Shown piece by piece: positions 1 to 5,873 of a stretch of 5,873 nucleotides of DNA. This stretch comes from Spirochaetales bacterium (GTDB lineage: Bacteria > Spirochaetota > Spirochaetia > Treponematales > UBA12059). Where the stretch lies: the NCBI GenBank assembly GCA_004525355.1, contig SPCK01000144.1, forward strand, positions 1-5,873, written 5' to 3'. The position numbers were made by a program, and so were the translations under genes. Under the pieces are notes generated by a model that was given only the letters and a program-made list of their open reading frames with translations, made no database searches and was not told the origin of the DNA. Each line of letters opens with the position of its first letter. Positions within the stretch are counted from its first letter, which is position 1.

Positions 1-37
1 ATATCATCCCTTTTTTAAAGACCGAGCGGATGCGGCT
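1..37. other. Downstream end of the operon; no clear terminator
   Basis: After the lipoprotein stop the minus strand has only a weak GAGC/GCTC hairpin (4 base pairs) and then TCTTTAAAAAAGGGATGATAT. There is no proper GC stem followed by a T tract. Transcription may therefore continue into another gene outside the window. Confidence 0.35.
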
Positions 38-1480
38 CTATCGCAAACCGTAATAGTGTCGCTCCATGTACGCGACGCGCTCGGCGGCGATCTTCCAGCG
101 CAGGCTGCGCGGGTATTCATCCCGCACGCGCTTGTAGTACTCATAGGATTTCTTGATGTCGCGGAATGGGGTGTCCTGTTCAAAAACCATGCCGTACAGG
201 AAATACACTTCGTCGCTACCGCTGGCGAACAAGGCTACGTATCGGTCAAGGGCGTCAATCGCCGAGCGTACTCGCTTGGCTGATAACTCGTCGCGCGCGA
301 AAGCCAGAATGGCGGAAGGGTCGGTCAAGCCGGCCAGGATTGATGGAGACGGAACGACGGCCGGGGTGGTTGCCGGGGATGCTATCTGCGGTCCTTCACC
401 CGCCGTCGCGCCGGCAGCGGGAATCGCGTTTCCGGAAGCGGTAGAGGCTGCAGGCACGGAACCGGCCGCTCCGCTTGCGGGTGCGGTACCGGAGGCCGGC
501 ATGGCCGAATCCGAGCTTGGCGCGGCAGGCTGATCTGCCGAGGGTGTGATCCCGCTGGGCGCCGGACTTGAAGGTATCGTCGTCGTGCTGCCAGTCTTGG
601 CTGTTGACGCTGCGGCAGACCCAGGCTCGCGAACATCGACTCGCACGAGGCTGACCTTGCGGGAGCCATCCACTGGATCCTGCCTCTGGAATCGCAGAAG
701 GTATTCCCCGGTCCGGTCGGGGCCGAGCGTGAACACGACTTCGTCGTCCTGGAACCGGCGGGTTTCGTAGCGTATGCCGTCACGGCTCTCCTCGTCGCCA
801 AGGTAGGTCCACCCCGTTCCCGCGAATCGCAGCTCGAACGATTGACCGCGAACCGCGTCCACCGAGATGTCAGCCACGGGAACGGCAGTGGGGTCCTCGG
901 ACCTGATGGATGATGCCGGCGCCGATGGCAGCGAAAAAGCCGGACTCGCGGGTACCGGTGTTGCAGGTTTTGCAGGTGGGGCAGCGGGAGCAACCGGCGA
1001 GGCCTTTGTCGGCGCAGGCTTGGTCGCCGCTGGCGCCGTTGCGGCGGGAGCCGGCGATGTAACCACCGCTGGCTTGACTACCGCGGGTTTCCCTGGAGAA
1101 GGAACCGCCAGGGGCGCGACCGGTTCATCCATCGAGCCACTGGCCAGGGCCTGAATCGGGGCTGATGCCGGAGACAGAATAGTCACGTCGCTTGGCGGCT
1201 CAATGGGTGCCGTAGTGGTGGCAGACGCCGGCGCAGGTACGTTCTCCGGTTTATCCGGCGCGATAGCTTCGAGCATTACCGGTTTGGGATCGATACGCTC
1301 CGGCCAGGCTTGGAAGAGCGCCACTTCCTCGGGCACCGCGTCGGCATCGGCCACCGGTGTATCGGCGCTCTTATCCTGTGGCTTGGGCTGGGAAACGCAG
1401 GCGGAGGCCAGGATGGAGACGGCAAGGAAGGCCGCGATGCGGAGAGTCGATTCAGTCCACCGCTTCGTACAATGCTTCAA
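38..1480 (-). CDS. Modular lipoprotein with beta-rich domain and TPR-like C-terminus (TTG start)
   Basis: This is a predicted envelope lipoprotein of about 480 residues, and I do not recognise a named family. The N-terminus (MKHCTKRWTESTLR) is followed by a hydrophobic stretch and the lipobox LASAC, which puts the lipidated cysteine at residue 28. Residues about 75-198 form an Ala/Pro/Val/Thr-rich spacer. Residues about 199-284 look like a compact beta-rich domain with alternating hydrophobics and a GTGW motif. Residues about 285-381 are a second Ala/Ser/Pro/Gly spacer. Residues about 382-480 are helical and TPR-like, with many Tyr and Arg residues, recalling BamD- or CpoB-type periplasmic repeats. 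I chose TTG at 1480 because AGGAAGG lies six bases upstream and the signal peptide is then of normal length. The ATG at 1552 has no ribosome binding site and adds 24 unlikely residues. The gene overlaps the preceding one by 29 bases, so translational coupling is likely. The C-terminal helices suggest a scaffold or protein-binding role, which is inference. Confidence 0.85.
   Translation of the reverse strand: MKHCTKRWTESTLRIAAFLAVSILASACVSQPKPQDKSADTPVADADAVPEEVALFQAWPERIDPKPVMLEAIAPDKPENVPAPASATTTAPIEPPSDVTILSPASAPIQALASGSMDEPVAPLAVPSPGKPAVVKPAVVTSPAPAATAPAATKPAPTKASPVAPAAPPAKPATPVPASPAFSLPSAPASSIRSEDPTAVPVADISVDAVRGQSFELRFAGTGWTYLGDEESRDGIRYETRRFQDDEVVFTLGPDRTGEYLLRFQRQDPVDGSRKVSLVRVDVREPGSAAASTAKTGSTTTIPSSPAPSGITPSADQPAAPSSDSAMPASGTAPASGAAGSVPAASTASGNAIPAAGATAGEGPQIASPATTPAVVPSPSILAGLTDPSAILAFARDELSAKRVRSAIDALDRYVALFASGSDEVYFLYGMVFEQDTPFRDIKKSYEYYKRVRDEYPRSLRWKIAAERVAYMERHYYGLR
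629..886 (-). other. Beta-rich domain within the lipoprotein
   Basis: This segment encodes residues about 199-284 of the lipoprotein. It stands out from the low-complexity flanks by its mixed composition of charged and aromatic residues. It shows alternating hydrophobic patterns (SFELRF, VVFTL, YLLRF, VSLVRVDV) and turns at GTGW and GPDRTGEY. This suggests a small beta-sandwich or Ig-like fold of some seven strands. The fold is inferred from the pattern only. Confidence 0.5.
887..1261 (-). repeat. Low-complexity Ala/Pro-rich spacer coding region
   Basis: This segment encodes the first linker of the lipoprotein. It is dominated by Ala, Pro, Val, Thr and Ser, with short tandem units such as KPAVV repeated twice and APAAT-like repeats. 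It would act as an extended, flexible arm holding the beta domain away from the lipid anchor. A second linker of similar style lies at about 338-628 but is richer in Ser and Gly. Confidence 0.6.
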
Positions 1481-1967
1481 GCTCGGCCTTCCTGTTTCGG
1501 GTAAATTCGGACAAGTCGAGAGAGCCCAGATCAGGCCGCGCCTCGACCGCATCTATATCAGTATACCGTGACTTGGGTTCACGCGCCAGCGGGAAAGGAA
1601 GCTCGCCGACAGCCGGTCCCGGCATTATCAGCTCCTCCAGGAGTCTGGAGCCGCTGGACGGAAAGTCGTAAGGCAGGCTCCGGCCAGTCTTGATCACCTC
1701 AGGCGGAGCCTCGCGGGCTGTTCGCGCCATCGCCACTACGAGTATAAGCAGAACCAAGGTGACCACGGCCGCCGTTGCGGCAAGGATGACCAGCCGACGA
1801 TCCCTGCGGTCGCCCTGTTCGTCAGGCATAGCTGGCGATGCTGCCGGCCTGAACCGATGTAATACCGTACGGCCGCGGGCGACTCCCCGAAAAAGCGTCT
1901 TGGCAACCATCGAACCCGCGCTCCGGACGATCCCAAAGGCGACGCCGAGGAAGGCCGGCGCCTTCAT
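1452..1967 (-). CDS. Small single-pass membrane protein encoded directly after smc
   Basis: This is a 171-residue protein of unknown function, and I do not recognise the family. Residues 1-58 are basic (many Arg, including a DRRDRR run just before the membrane segment). Residues 59-80 form a strong transmembrane helix of Leu, Val, Ala and Ile. Residues 81-171 are polar, with Pro-rich stretches and an acidic C-terminus. The positive-inside rule predicts a cytoplasmic N-terminus of about 58 residues and a periplasmic C-terminal tail of about 90. The start ATG overlaps the smc stop as ATGA. A GGAGAAG ribosome binding site lies seven bases upstream, inside smc. The internal ATG at codon 47, nearer the membrane segment, has no such site. 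Stop-start coupling to smc and overlap with the lipoprotein gene place it in one operon. A role linking cytoplasm and envelope is possible but unproven. Confidence 0.82.
   Translation of the reverse strand: MKAPAFLGVAFGIVRSAGSMVAKTLFRGVARGRTVLHRFRPAASPAMPDEQGDRRDRRLVILAATAAVVTLVLLILVVAMARTAREAPPEVIKTGRSLPYDFPSSGSRLLEELIMPGPAVGELPFPLAREPKSRYTDIDAVEARPDLGSLDLSEFTRNRKAELEALYEAVD
1487..1493 (-). promoter_or_regulatory. Ribosome binding site deciding the TTG start of the lipoprotein gene
   Basis: The minus strand reads AGGAAGG, then six bases, then TTG AAG CAT. This is a near-ideal Shine-Dalgarno at normal spacing. It lies inside the last codons of the upstream 171-codon gene. The in-frame ATG at 1552 is preceded by an AT-rich stretch with no purine-rich match, so this site decides the start. 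Confidence 0.7.
1728..1793 (-). other. Transmembrane segment of the 171-residue protein
   Basis: Codons 59-80 encode about 22 uninterrupted hydrophobic residues flanked by Arg residues on both sides (DRRDRR before, ARTAR after). The stronger positive cluster is on the N-terminal side, which favours an N-in, C-out orientation. The segment is too far from the N-terminus to be an ordinary cleaved signal peptide. Confidence 0.75.
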
Positions 1968-4933
1968 GCCTCGGCTTCTCCATCGGTTACGGGTACAACG
2001 GGGATCGGCTCGTCGGCAATCTGCTCGTCGGGAATCCGCGCGGCGGCTTTCTCAGGCGGGGCTGGCGGGGCCAGTTCTCGGCCCTCTTCGTAGTCTATTT
2101 CCTCTTCATCGAAGAGGCCGATTGGATCGGGGACGCGAATATCCTGGCCGTCGGATCGTTCCAACCGAACGGCTATCACCTTGGTGATGCCCGATTCTTC
2201 CATGGTTACGCCAAGAAGCGCGTCGGCGCCGATCACCGTCTTCTTGTTATGGGTGATAACGATGAACTGGCTGGTCCGCCCGAACTCGCGCAGCAGGTTC
2301 ACGAAGCGTATGACGTTCTGCTCGTCGAGTGCCGCGTCGATCTCGTCAAGGAAGCAGAACGGCGAGGGGCGCACCATATACGTGGCAAAAAGCATGGCGA
2401 TCGCCGTAAGGCTCTTCTCGCCTCCGGACAGCAGGGAAATGTTCTCCAGCTTCTTGCCCGGCGGCTGGGCGTAAATCTCGATGCCGGATTCAAGGACATG
2501 GTCCGGATCCAGGAGGCGAAGCTCTCCACGGCCGCCGCCGAATAGTCGCCGGAACATGTTGTGAAAATTCTTCTTGACGCGGTTATAGGTCGACAGGAAT
2601 AATTCCGCGCTCTCGTCACGTATCTCCTGGGTGATGCGCTTGAGGTCGTCGCGCGCCTTGGTCAGGTCATTGATCTGGCCGGAGAGGAATTCGTAGCGTT
2701 CCTTGACCTCTCCGAATTCCTCGGGAGCCATCAGGTTGACGGAACCGAGATCCTTGAGCTTCTGCTTGCCCAAGGCTAGCAGATCCCGCAGGTCGCCCAC
2801 GGACGACCGGATCTCGTACATCCGTTCCTCGAACTCTACCAGGTCGCGCCCATACTGTTCGCGGAAATTTTCCTTTATATTGCGGATTTCCGTCTCGGTC
2901 TGGGCAAGGCCCAGGTGCAGGCGCTCGAGTTCGTTCTGGTACGTACCCAGATTGTCCATCTTCTTGCGGAGATCGACCTGGCGCTTGCCCAAGTCGCTGT
3001 TCTTGATGGCGATGTCCTTCTCCAAGCGCTCGAGTTCCGTCGTAAGCTCGCGGCCTTTCTTCTCGATGTCGGCTATTTCCTCGTCGATCGACGACAGGTC
3101 TTCCTGCGCATCCTCGAGGCGCCGCTCGTCCAGTGCCACCTCGCCGTCCAGTTCTCGATAGTAGCCTTCCTGGCTGGCTATCTCCCGCCGGATCAGGGTC
3201 AACGATTCCTCGGCTGCCTGTACCTGCGTCTGCATGCGTATGCGATTGCCGCGAAGCTCCTCGAGCGTCTTGCGGTATTCGTCAATGCGGACTGACAGTT
3301 CGCGATTCTCCTCGCGCAGTGCCTTTATGGTTTCCCGCCGTGCCGCCACGCCGTCTTTCAAGGCGGACATGCGCGCATCGACGGCGCGTTTCTTGGTGAT
3401 GATGCCTTCGGGAGACAGGAATTCATCTATGAAGCTCGGCGTCATTCGGCGGTAGGCTTCGTAGCGTTCCTTGAGTTCCCTGGCTCGGTCCGCCGCTTCG
3501 GCCATGGCGCCGCGCGCGCTCTCGACAAGCAATCGGGCTTCGGCGGAGCTGTAATCCTTGATCGTGGCCAGGTCTTCCAGGATGGCTGCCTTGCCGGACA
3601 GCTTCGCTATGATGCCGGCTATGAGCGCGTCGATTGCCTCCTCGGCAGACTTGCGCTCGGTGGCCGAGTAGCCAGTCTCCTTGAGCCGTGCATCCAGTTC
3701 GCCGACTATGTCCTCGGTGATGGCATCCAGCTCCAATTGTGCGTCGACGAGTCGGGCTTCCAGGTCCCGTATCTCGGACTCGGCCTTTGCGATGGCGGCG
3801 TCGTTCGCCTGAATACGCTCATCGGCCGCCTGGATCGATCCCTCGAAACCCTGAATGTTCTTCTCGATCTCGGCGATGCGCCCTTTGTGGCCGCGCAATA
3901 TTTCCTGTTTCTCGTCCTCGTCCTCGCGCAGATCCTCCAGCTTCTCGGTCAGCGCCTTGAGCTTGAGCCTGGCCTGGTCGATCTTGGCCCTGGATTCGGC
4001 GACGCGCTCCGAGAGGAGTTTGCGCTCCTTCTCCTTGCCGACCCGTTCCACCGCGAGTCCGTACACGGTCTTCTGGATGTCGACGAGCTTGGCTTCCATC
4101 GTATTGACGATGTCGAGGTTCTCTTCCAGGGACATGTTTATTTCATCGATCTTGCGCTTTACCGTATCCCGCTCAGCAGTCTTGGATACTAACTCGGTAT
4201 CGCGGCGCTGTTTTTCGTTGACGAAACCGCGCAGGCGCAGCAGGTGCAGATCCAATTCGGCATGGAAGACGTCCTCCCGCAGGGAACGATAGGTCAAGGT
4301 CTTTTCGGACTGGGTCTTGAGGGTCTCGTAGCTACGCTTTACCTCGCCGAGGATTCCCTCGACCTGGCGCATGTTTTCCTCGGTGTGTTCCAGCTTGAGC
4401 TCGGATTCGTGGGAGCGCACCTTGTGCTTGGTGATGCCCGCTGCCTCCTCGAAAAGGTAGCGGCGGTCTTCGGGCTTGCTGGACAGGATCTGGTCGATGC
4501 GTCCCTGTTCCATCACTGAATACGCGCTCTTCCCGATGCCGGTATCCCAGAACAGTTCCCGCAATTCCTTGAGTCTCGATAGCTGATTATTGATGAAATA
4601 TTCGCTCTCGCCGGATCGATACAGGCGTCGCTTGATGGCTATCTCGGGAGCGTCGAGCTGCAGGAGCCCTTGATCGTTGGTTATGGTCAGGGTGACTTCT
4701 GCGATATTGAGCGCTTTTCTGCTCTCGGTACCATTGAAAATGATGTCTTCCATCGATTCGGCGCGTAGCGACCTGGCGGATTGCTCCCCCACGACCCATT
4801 TTATCGCGTCTACCACATTGGACTTTCCACAGCCGTTGGGCCCCAACAGCGCGGATATGCCTTCAGCAAAATCGATCTTTATTCGATCCGCGAAGCTCTT
4901 GAATCCAAATATTTCGAGGCTTTTAAGGAACAC
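1964..4933 (-). CDS. smc: Chromosome segregation protein SMC, short form with non-canonical hinge region
   Basis: This is an SMC-family ATPase, which dimerises and organises and segregates chromosomal DNA in the cytoplasm. The N-terminal head holds the canonical start FLKSLEIFGFKSFAD, the Walker A motif GPNGCGKS (residues 31-38), the LRAESMEDIIFNG segment (56-68) and the Q-loop MEQGRID (141-147). The C-terminal head holds the ABC signature LLSGGEKS (834-841), Walker B FCFLDEIDAALD (859-870) and the switch histidine in VITHNK (H895). Two coiled-coil arms of about 240 residues each (roughly 166-405 and 531-770) flank a helical centre. The typical globular hinge with its Gly-rich motifs is not apparent. 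At 989 residues it is about 200 shorter than the usual bacterial SMC of nearly 1,190. Residues about 930-989 are an acidic, Pro-rich tail beyond the normal head. The start is GTG, with an in-frame TGA seven codons upstream and GAGG ten bases before it. No scpA or scpB lies in the window. Confidence 0.96.
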   Translation of the reverse strand: MFLKSLEIFGFKSFADRIKIDFAEGISALLGPNGCGKSNVVDAIKWVVGEQSARSLRAESMEDIIFNGTESRKALNIAEVTLTITNDQGLLQLDAPEIAIKRRLYRSGESEYFINNQLSRLKELRELFWDTGIGKSAYSVMEQGRIDQILSSKPEDRRYLFEEAAGITKHKVRSHESELKLEHTEENMRQVEGILGEVKRSYETLKTQSEKTLTYRSLREDVFHAELDLHLLRLRGFVNEKQRRDTELVSKTAERDTVKRKIDEINMSLEENLDIVNTMEAKLVDIQKTVYGLAVERVGKEKERKLLSERVAESRAKIDQARLKLKALTEKLEDLREDEDEKQEILRGHKGRIAEIEKNIQGFEGSIQAADERIQANDAAIAKAESEIRDLEARLVDAQLELDAITEDIVGELDARLKETGYSATERKSAEEAIDALIAGIIAKLSGKAAILEDLATIKDYSSAEARLLVESARGAMAEAADRARELKERYEAYRRMTPSFIDEFLSPEGIITKKRAVDARMSALKDGVAARRETIKALREENRELSVRIDEYRKTLEELRGNRIRMQTQVQAAEESLTLIRREIASQEGYYRELDGEVALDERRLEDAQEDLSSIDEEIADIEKKGRELTTELERLEKDIAIKNSDLGKRQVDLRKKMDNLGTYQNELERLHLGLAQTETEIRNIKENFREQYGRDLVEFEERMYEIRSSVGDLRDLLALGKQKLKDLGSVNLMAPEEFGEVKERYEFLSGQINDLTKARDDLKRITQEIRDESAELFLSTYNRVKKNFHNMFRRLFGGGRGELRLLDPDHVLESGIEIYAQPPGKKLENISLLSGGEKSLTAIAMLFATYMVRPSPFCFLDEIDAALDEQNVIRFVNLLREFGRTSQFIVITHNKKTVIGADALLGVTMEESGITKVIAVRLERSDGQDIRVPDPIGLFDEEEIDYEEGRELAPPAPPEKAAARIPDEQIADEPIPVVPVTDGEAEA
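3344..3721 (-). other. Central helical region of SMC replacing the canonical hinge
   Basis: These codons encode residues about 405-530, between the two arms. The segment is Ala-rich and helical with breaks at KETGYS, KLSGK and MTPSFIDEFLSPEGI. It lacks the glycine-containing dimer interface of the SMC hinge family. It also has no CxxC motif, so it is not a Rad50-type zinc hook; the whole protein has only two cysteines, C35 and C860. Its position at the midpoint of two arms of equal length suggests that it forms the turn and possibly the dimer contact. Confidence 0.55.
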
Positions 4934-4943
4934 GGGCTTGGTA

Positions 4944-4947
4944 CCTC
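4944..4947 (-). promoter_or_regulatory. Ribosome binding site of smc
   Basis: The minus strand reads ACGAGGTACC and then reaches the GTG start, with GAGG ten bases before it. The spacing is slightly long and the match short, so initiation may be moderate. There is no other usable start, because a TGA stop lies in frame seven codons upstream. Confidence 0.5.
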
Positions 4948-4976
4948 GTTCTTTTCATGCGTGTGATCGGGCATGG

Positions 4977-5006
4977 ATACTACCATGAAAAATAGGGCCA
5001 GCGCAA
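4977..5006 (-). promoter_or_regulatory. Candidate promoter of the smc operon
   Basis: The minus strand shows TTGCGC (5001-5006), an 18-base spacer and TAGTAT (4977-4982). These match the sigma70 consensus at three and four of six positions. The main support is contextual: a strong terminator lies just upstream, so the operon needs its own promoter in this gap. The -35 box lies within a short GCGC-GTT-GCGC inverted repeat. Confidence 0.35.
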
Positions 5007-5041
5007 CGCGCCACGAACTTCGGAGGATCGGAAGCGCACAT

Positions 5042-5071
5042 AAAAAAGGGCGACCCCTCTGGCCGCCCTTT
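5042..5071 (-). terminator. Intrinsic terminator after the HTH-EIIA gene
   Basis: On the minus strand, AAAGGGCGGCC, a five-base loop AGAGG and GGTCGCCCTTT form an 11-base-pair stem with one G-U pair. The stem runs directly into a six-T tract. It begins 31 bases after the stop codon of the regulator gene. The T tract is on the minus-strand side only, so it acts in the direction of the genes and separates the regulator from the smc operon. Confidence 0.93.
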
Positions 5072-5102
5072 CATATTGATCGTCGCGCGCTTCTCTCCCG
5101 AC

Positions 5103-5759
5103 TCAGTCCTCGTCCTGCTTGACCAGGAGATCGTAGACCGATGCGGAATCCGGCGCGGCCAGGATGGCCTCGCGAAGTTCGTTGTTCTTGAGTTTTGCGC
5201 TGAAGTACGAGAGCGTCTGCAGGTAGTACGCGTGCTGATTGTATGCCGCCGCGATCATGAACAGGAGCCGTACCGGGGCATCGTCAAAGGCGTTGAAGTC
5301 CTGGATGTCCACCTTGCTGACGCCGACCGCGACCACCAGATCGGTAACGCTGGACAGCCGCACGTGCGGAATGGCTATCCCACGGCCGATTGCGGTGCTC
5401 ATCAGGTCCTCACGCCGCAGGATCTCGGAAACGATCTCCTGTTTGCTTTTGATCTGGGGAGCAGCCGCGAGGCGCTCTGCCAGTGCCACAAGGGCATCGC
5501 GCTTGCGGGAATAATCCATGAAGACTACCCGGTCGGGAGACAGAACATTGCGCATACGAACGGGATGGATCGACGCTACGGGTTTATTAGACGAAAGGCG
5601 CTCATTTACCCAGCGTTCGATCTCGCTTTTCTTGAAGCGCCATACCGTACCGATTTTGCCGGCAGGTATTTCACCCTTCTGAGCCCAATCATAAACGGTA
5701 CGCTCTGAAACGCGCAGATACTTTGCGACTTCTTCTATGGTAAGGATGTCATCATCCAT
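5103..5759 (-). CDS. DNA-binding regulator fused to a PTS EIIA (PtsN-like) domain
   Basis: This is a 218-residue cytoplasmic protein combining a DNA-binding domain with a phosphotransferase domain. Residues about 5-52 are an excisionase/MerR-like helix-turn-helix: LTIEEVAKYLRVSERTVYDW, then the wing GKIGTVWRFKKSEIERWV. Residues about 75-215 match the fructose/mannitol-type EIIA family used by PtsN. The phosphorylatable histidine is H132 in AIPHVR, and a second family histidine is H176 in NQHAYY. EIIA domains accept phosphate from HPr, so the likely role is to tie DNA binding to PTS phosphorylation state. Such fusions are known in spirochaetes, where many species keep PTS regulators without sugar permeases. 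The start ATG has GGGGG seven bases upstream. The gene has its own promoter and terminator, so it is probably a single-gene unit. Its targets are not visible here. Confidence 0.93.
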   Translation of the reverse strand: MDDDILTIEEVAKYLRVSERTVYDWAQKGEIPAGKIGTVWRFKKSEIERWVNERLSSNKPVASIHPVRMRNVLSPDRVVFMDYSRKRDALVALAERLAAAPQIKSKQEIVSEILRREDLMSTAIGRGIAIPHVRLSSVTDLVVAVGVSKVDIQDFNAFDDAPVRLLFMIAAAYNQHAYYLQTLSYFSAKLKNNELREAILAAPDSASVYDLLVKQDED

Positions 5760-5791
5760 AAAAACGCCCCCAGACAGTATGATCTGCGTTC

Positions 5792-5820
5792 ATTTTCAAG
5801 TATAAGTGAAAGAATGTCAA
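5792..5820 (-). promoter_or_regulatory. Sigma70-type promoter of the HTH-EIIA gene
   Basis: The minus strand carries an exact TTGACA -35 box (5815-5820), a 17-base spacer and GAAAAT as -10 (5792-5797). The local AT content is well above that of the surrounding genes. A transcript starting about seven bases after the -10 box would have a leader of roughly 26 bases. Confidence 0.72.
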
Positions 5821-5841
5821 GATATAGCTCCGATGTCTCAT

Positions 5842-5866
5842 GGGTTGTCAGCCCGGATTATCAGCC
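5842..5866. repeat. Tandem 12-base imperfect repeat upstream of the regulator promoter
   Basis: On the plus strand, GGGTTGTCAGCC and GGATTATCAGCC are separated by one base and agree at 10 of 12 positions, a 13-base period. The pair lies about 20 bases upstream of the -35 box. It could be a binding site for an activator or for the regulator itself, or the coincidental end of an upstream gene. The window stops seven bases later. Confidence 0.4.
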
Positions 5867-5873
5867 ATCAGGC

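Noticed and set aside
382..993. A 203-codon minus-strand frame inside the lipoprotein gene
   Set aside because: It is an alternative frame of the low-complexity Ala/Pro region. Its Arg/Pro-rich product is typical of a GC-rich shadow frame.
867..1154. Plus-strand Ala/Gly-rich frame of 95 codons
   Set aside because: It is the complement of the repetitive linker codons and has no independent support.
3344..3721. Internal deletion or frameshift as the cause of the short SMC, or a Rad50-like zinc hook
   Set aside because: The frame is continuous, the arms are of equal length and heptad-like on both sides, and no CxxC is present at the centre.
3737..4192. Long plus-strand open frames opposite smc, including one rich in Leu and Val
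   Set aside because: They mirror the codon pattern of the coiled-coil gene on the other strand. They lack ribosome binding sites and overlap a certain gene along their full length.
4923..4958. Possible 11-residue leader peptide (MKRTRYQARVP) overlapping the smc start
   Set aside because: It has no clear ribosome binding site of its own. A short frame ending just past a start is expected by chance. Coupling to smc remains possible but is not supported.
5072..5102. GC-rich alternating bases after the regulator stop as a second hairpin
   Set aside because: The GCGCGC stretch is short, has no T tract, and is explained as spacer before the strong terminator.

Overview
The window looks like a chromosomal segment of a moderately high-GC spirochaete (Treponema/Spirochaeta-like). 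This rests on three things: a single-polypeptide fusion of an excisionase-type helix-turn-helix to a PTS EIIA domain, a short SMC protein with no recognisable canonical hinge, and a spirochaete-style lipoprotein. The assignment comes from gene type and arrangement, not from a database search. All four real genes lie on the minus strand, so transcription runs from high to low coordinates. I saw no mobile elements, CRISPR arrays, tRNA or rRNA genes.

Unit 1 (5873 to 5042) is monocistronic. A good sigma70-type promoter (exact TTGACA, 17-base spacer, GAAAAT) lies just before a 218-residue DNA-binding EIIA regulator. The gene ends at a strong intrinsic terminator (5042-5071). A 12-base imperfect direct repeat sits upstream of the promoter and may be an operator.

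Unit 2 (about 5006 to 38) is a tightly packed three-gene operon. It holds smc (989 codons, GTG start), a 171-residue single-pass membrane protein whose ATG overlaps the smc stop as ATGA, and a roughly 480-residue lipoprotein that starts at a TTG inside the end of the previous gene. The terminator in front of smc implies that the operon has its own promoter between 4934 and 5041. Only a weak candidate is visible there.

The most interesting points are the SMC itself and its translational coupling to two envelope proteins. The SMC has intact ATPase heads, two arms of about equal length, and a roughly 125-residue helical centre in place of the usual globular hinge. The coupling invites the guess that chromosome organisation and the cell envelope are linked here, but nothing in the sequence proves it. 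The lipoprotein is modular: lipobox, Ala/Pro-rich spacer, small beta-rich domain, second low-complexity spacer, and a TPR-like helical C-terminus.
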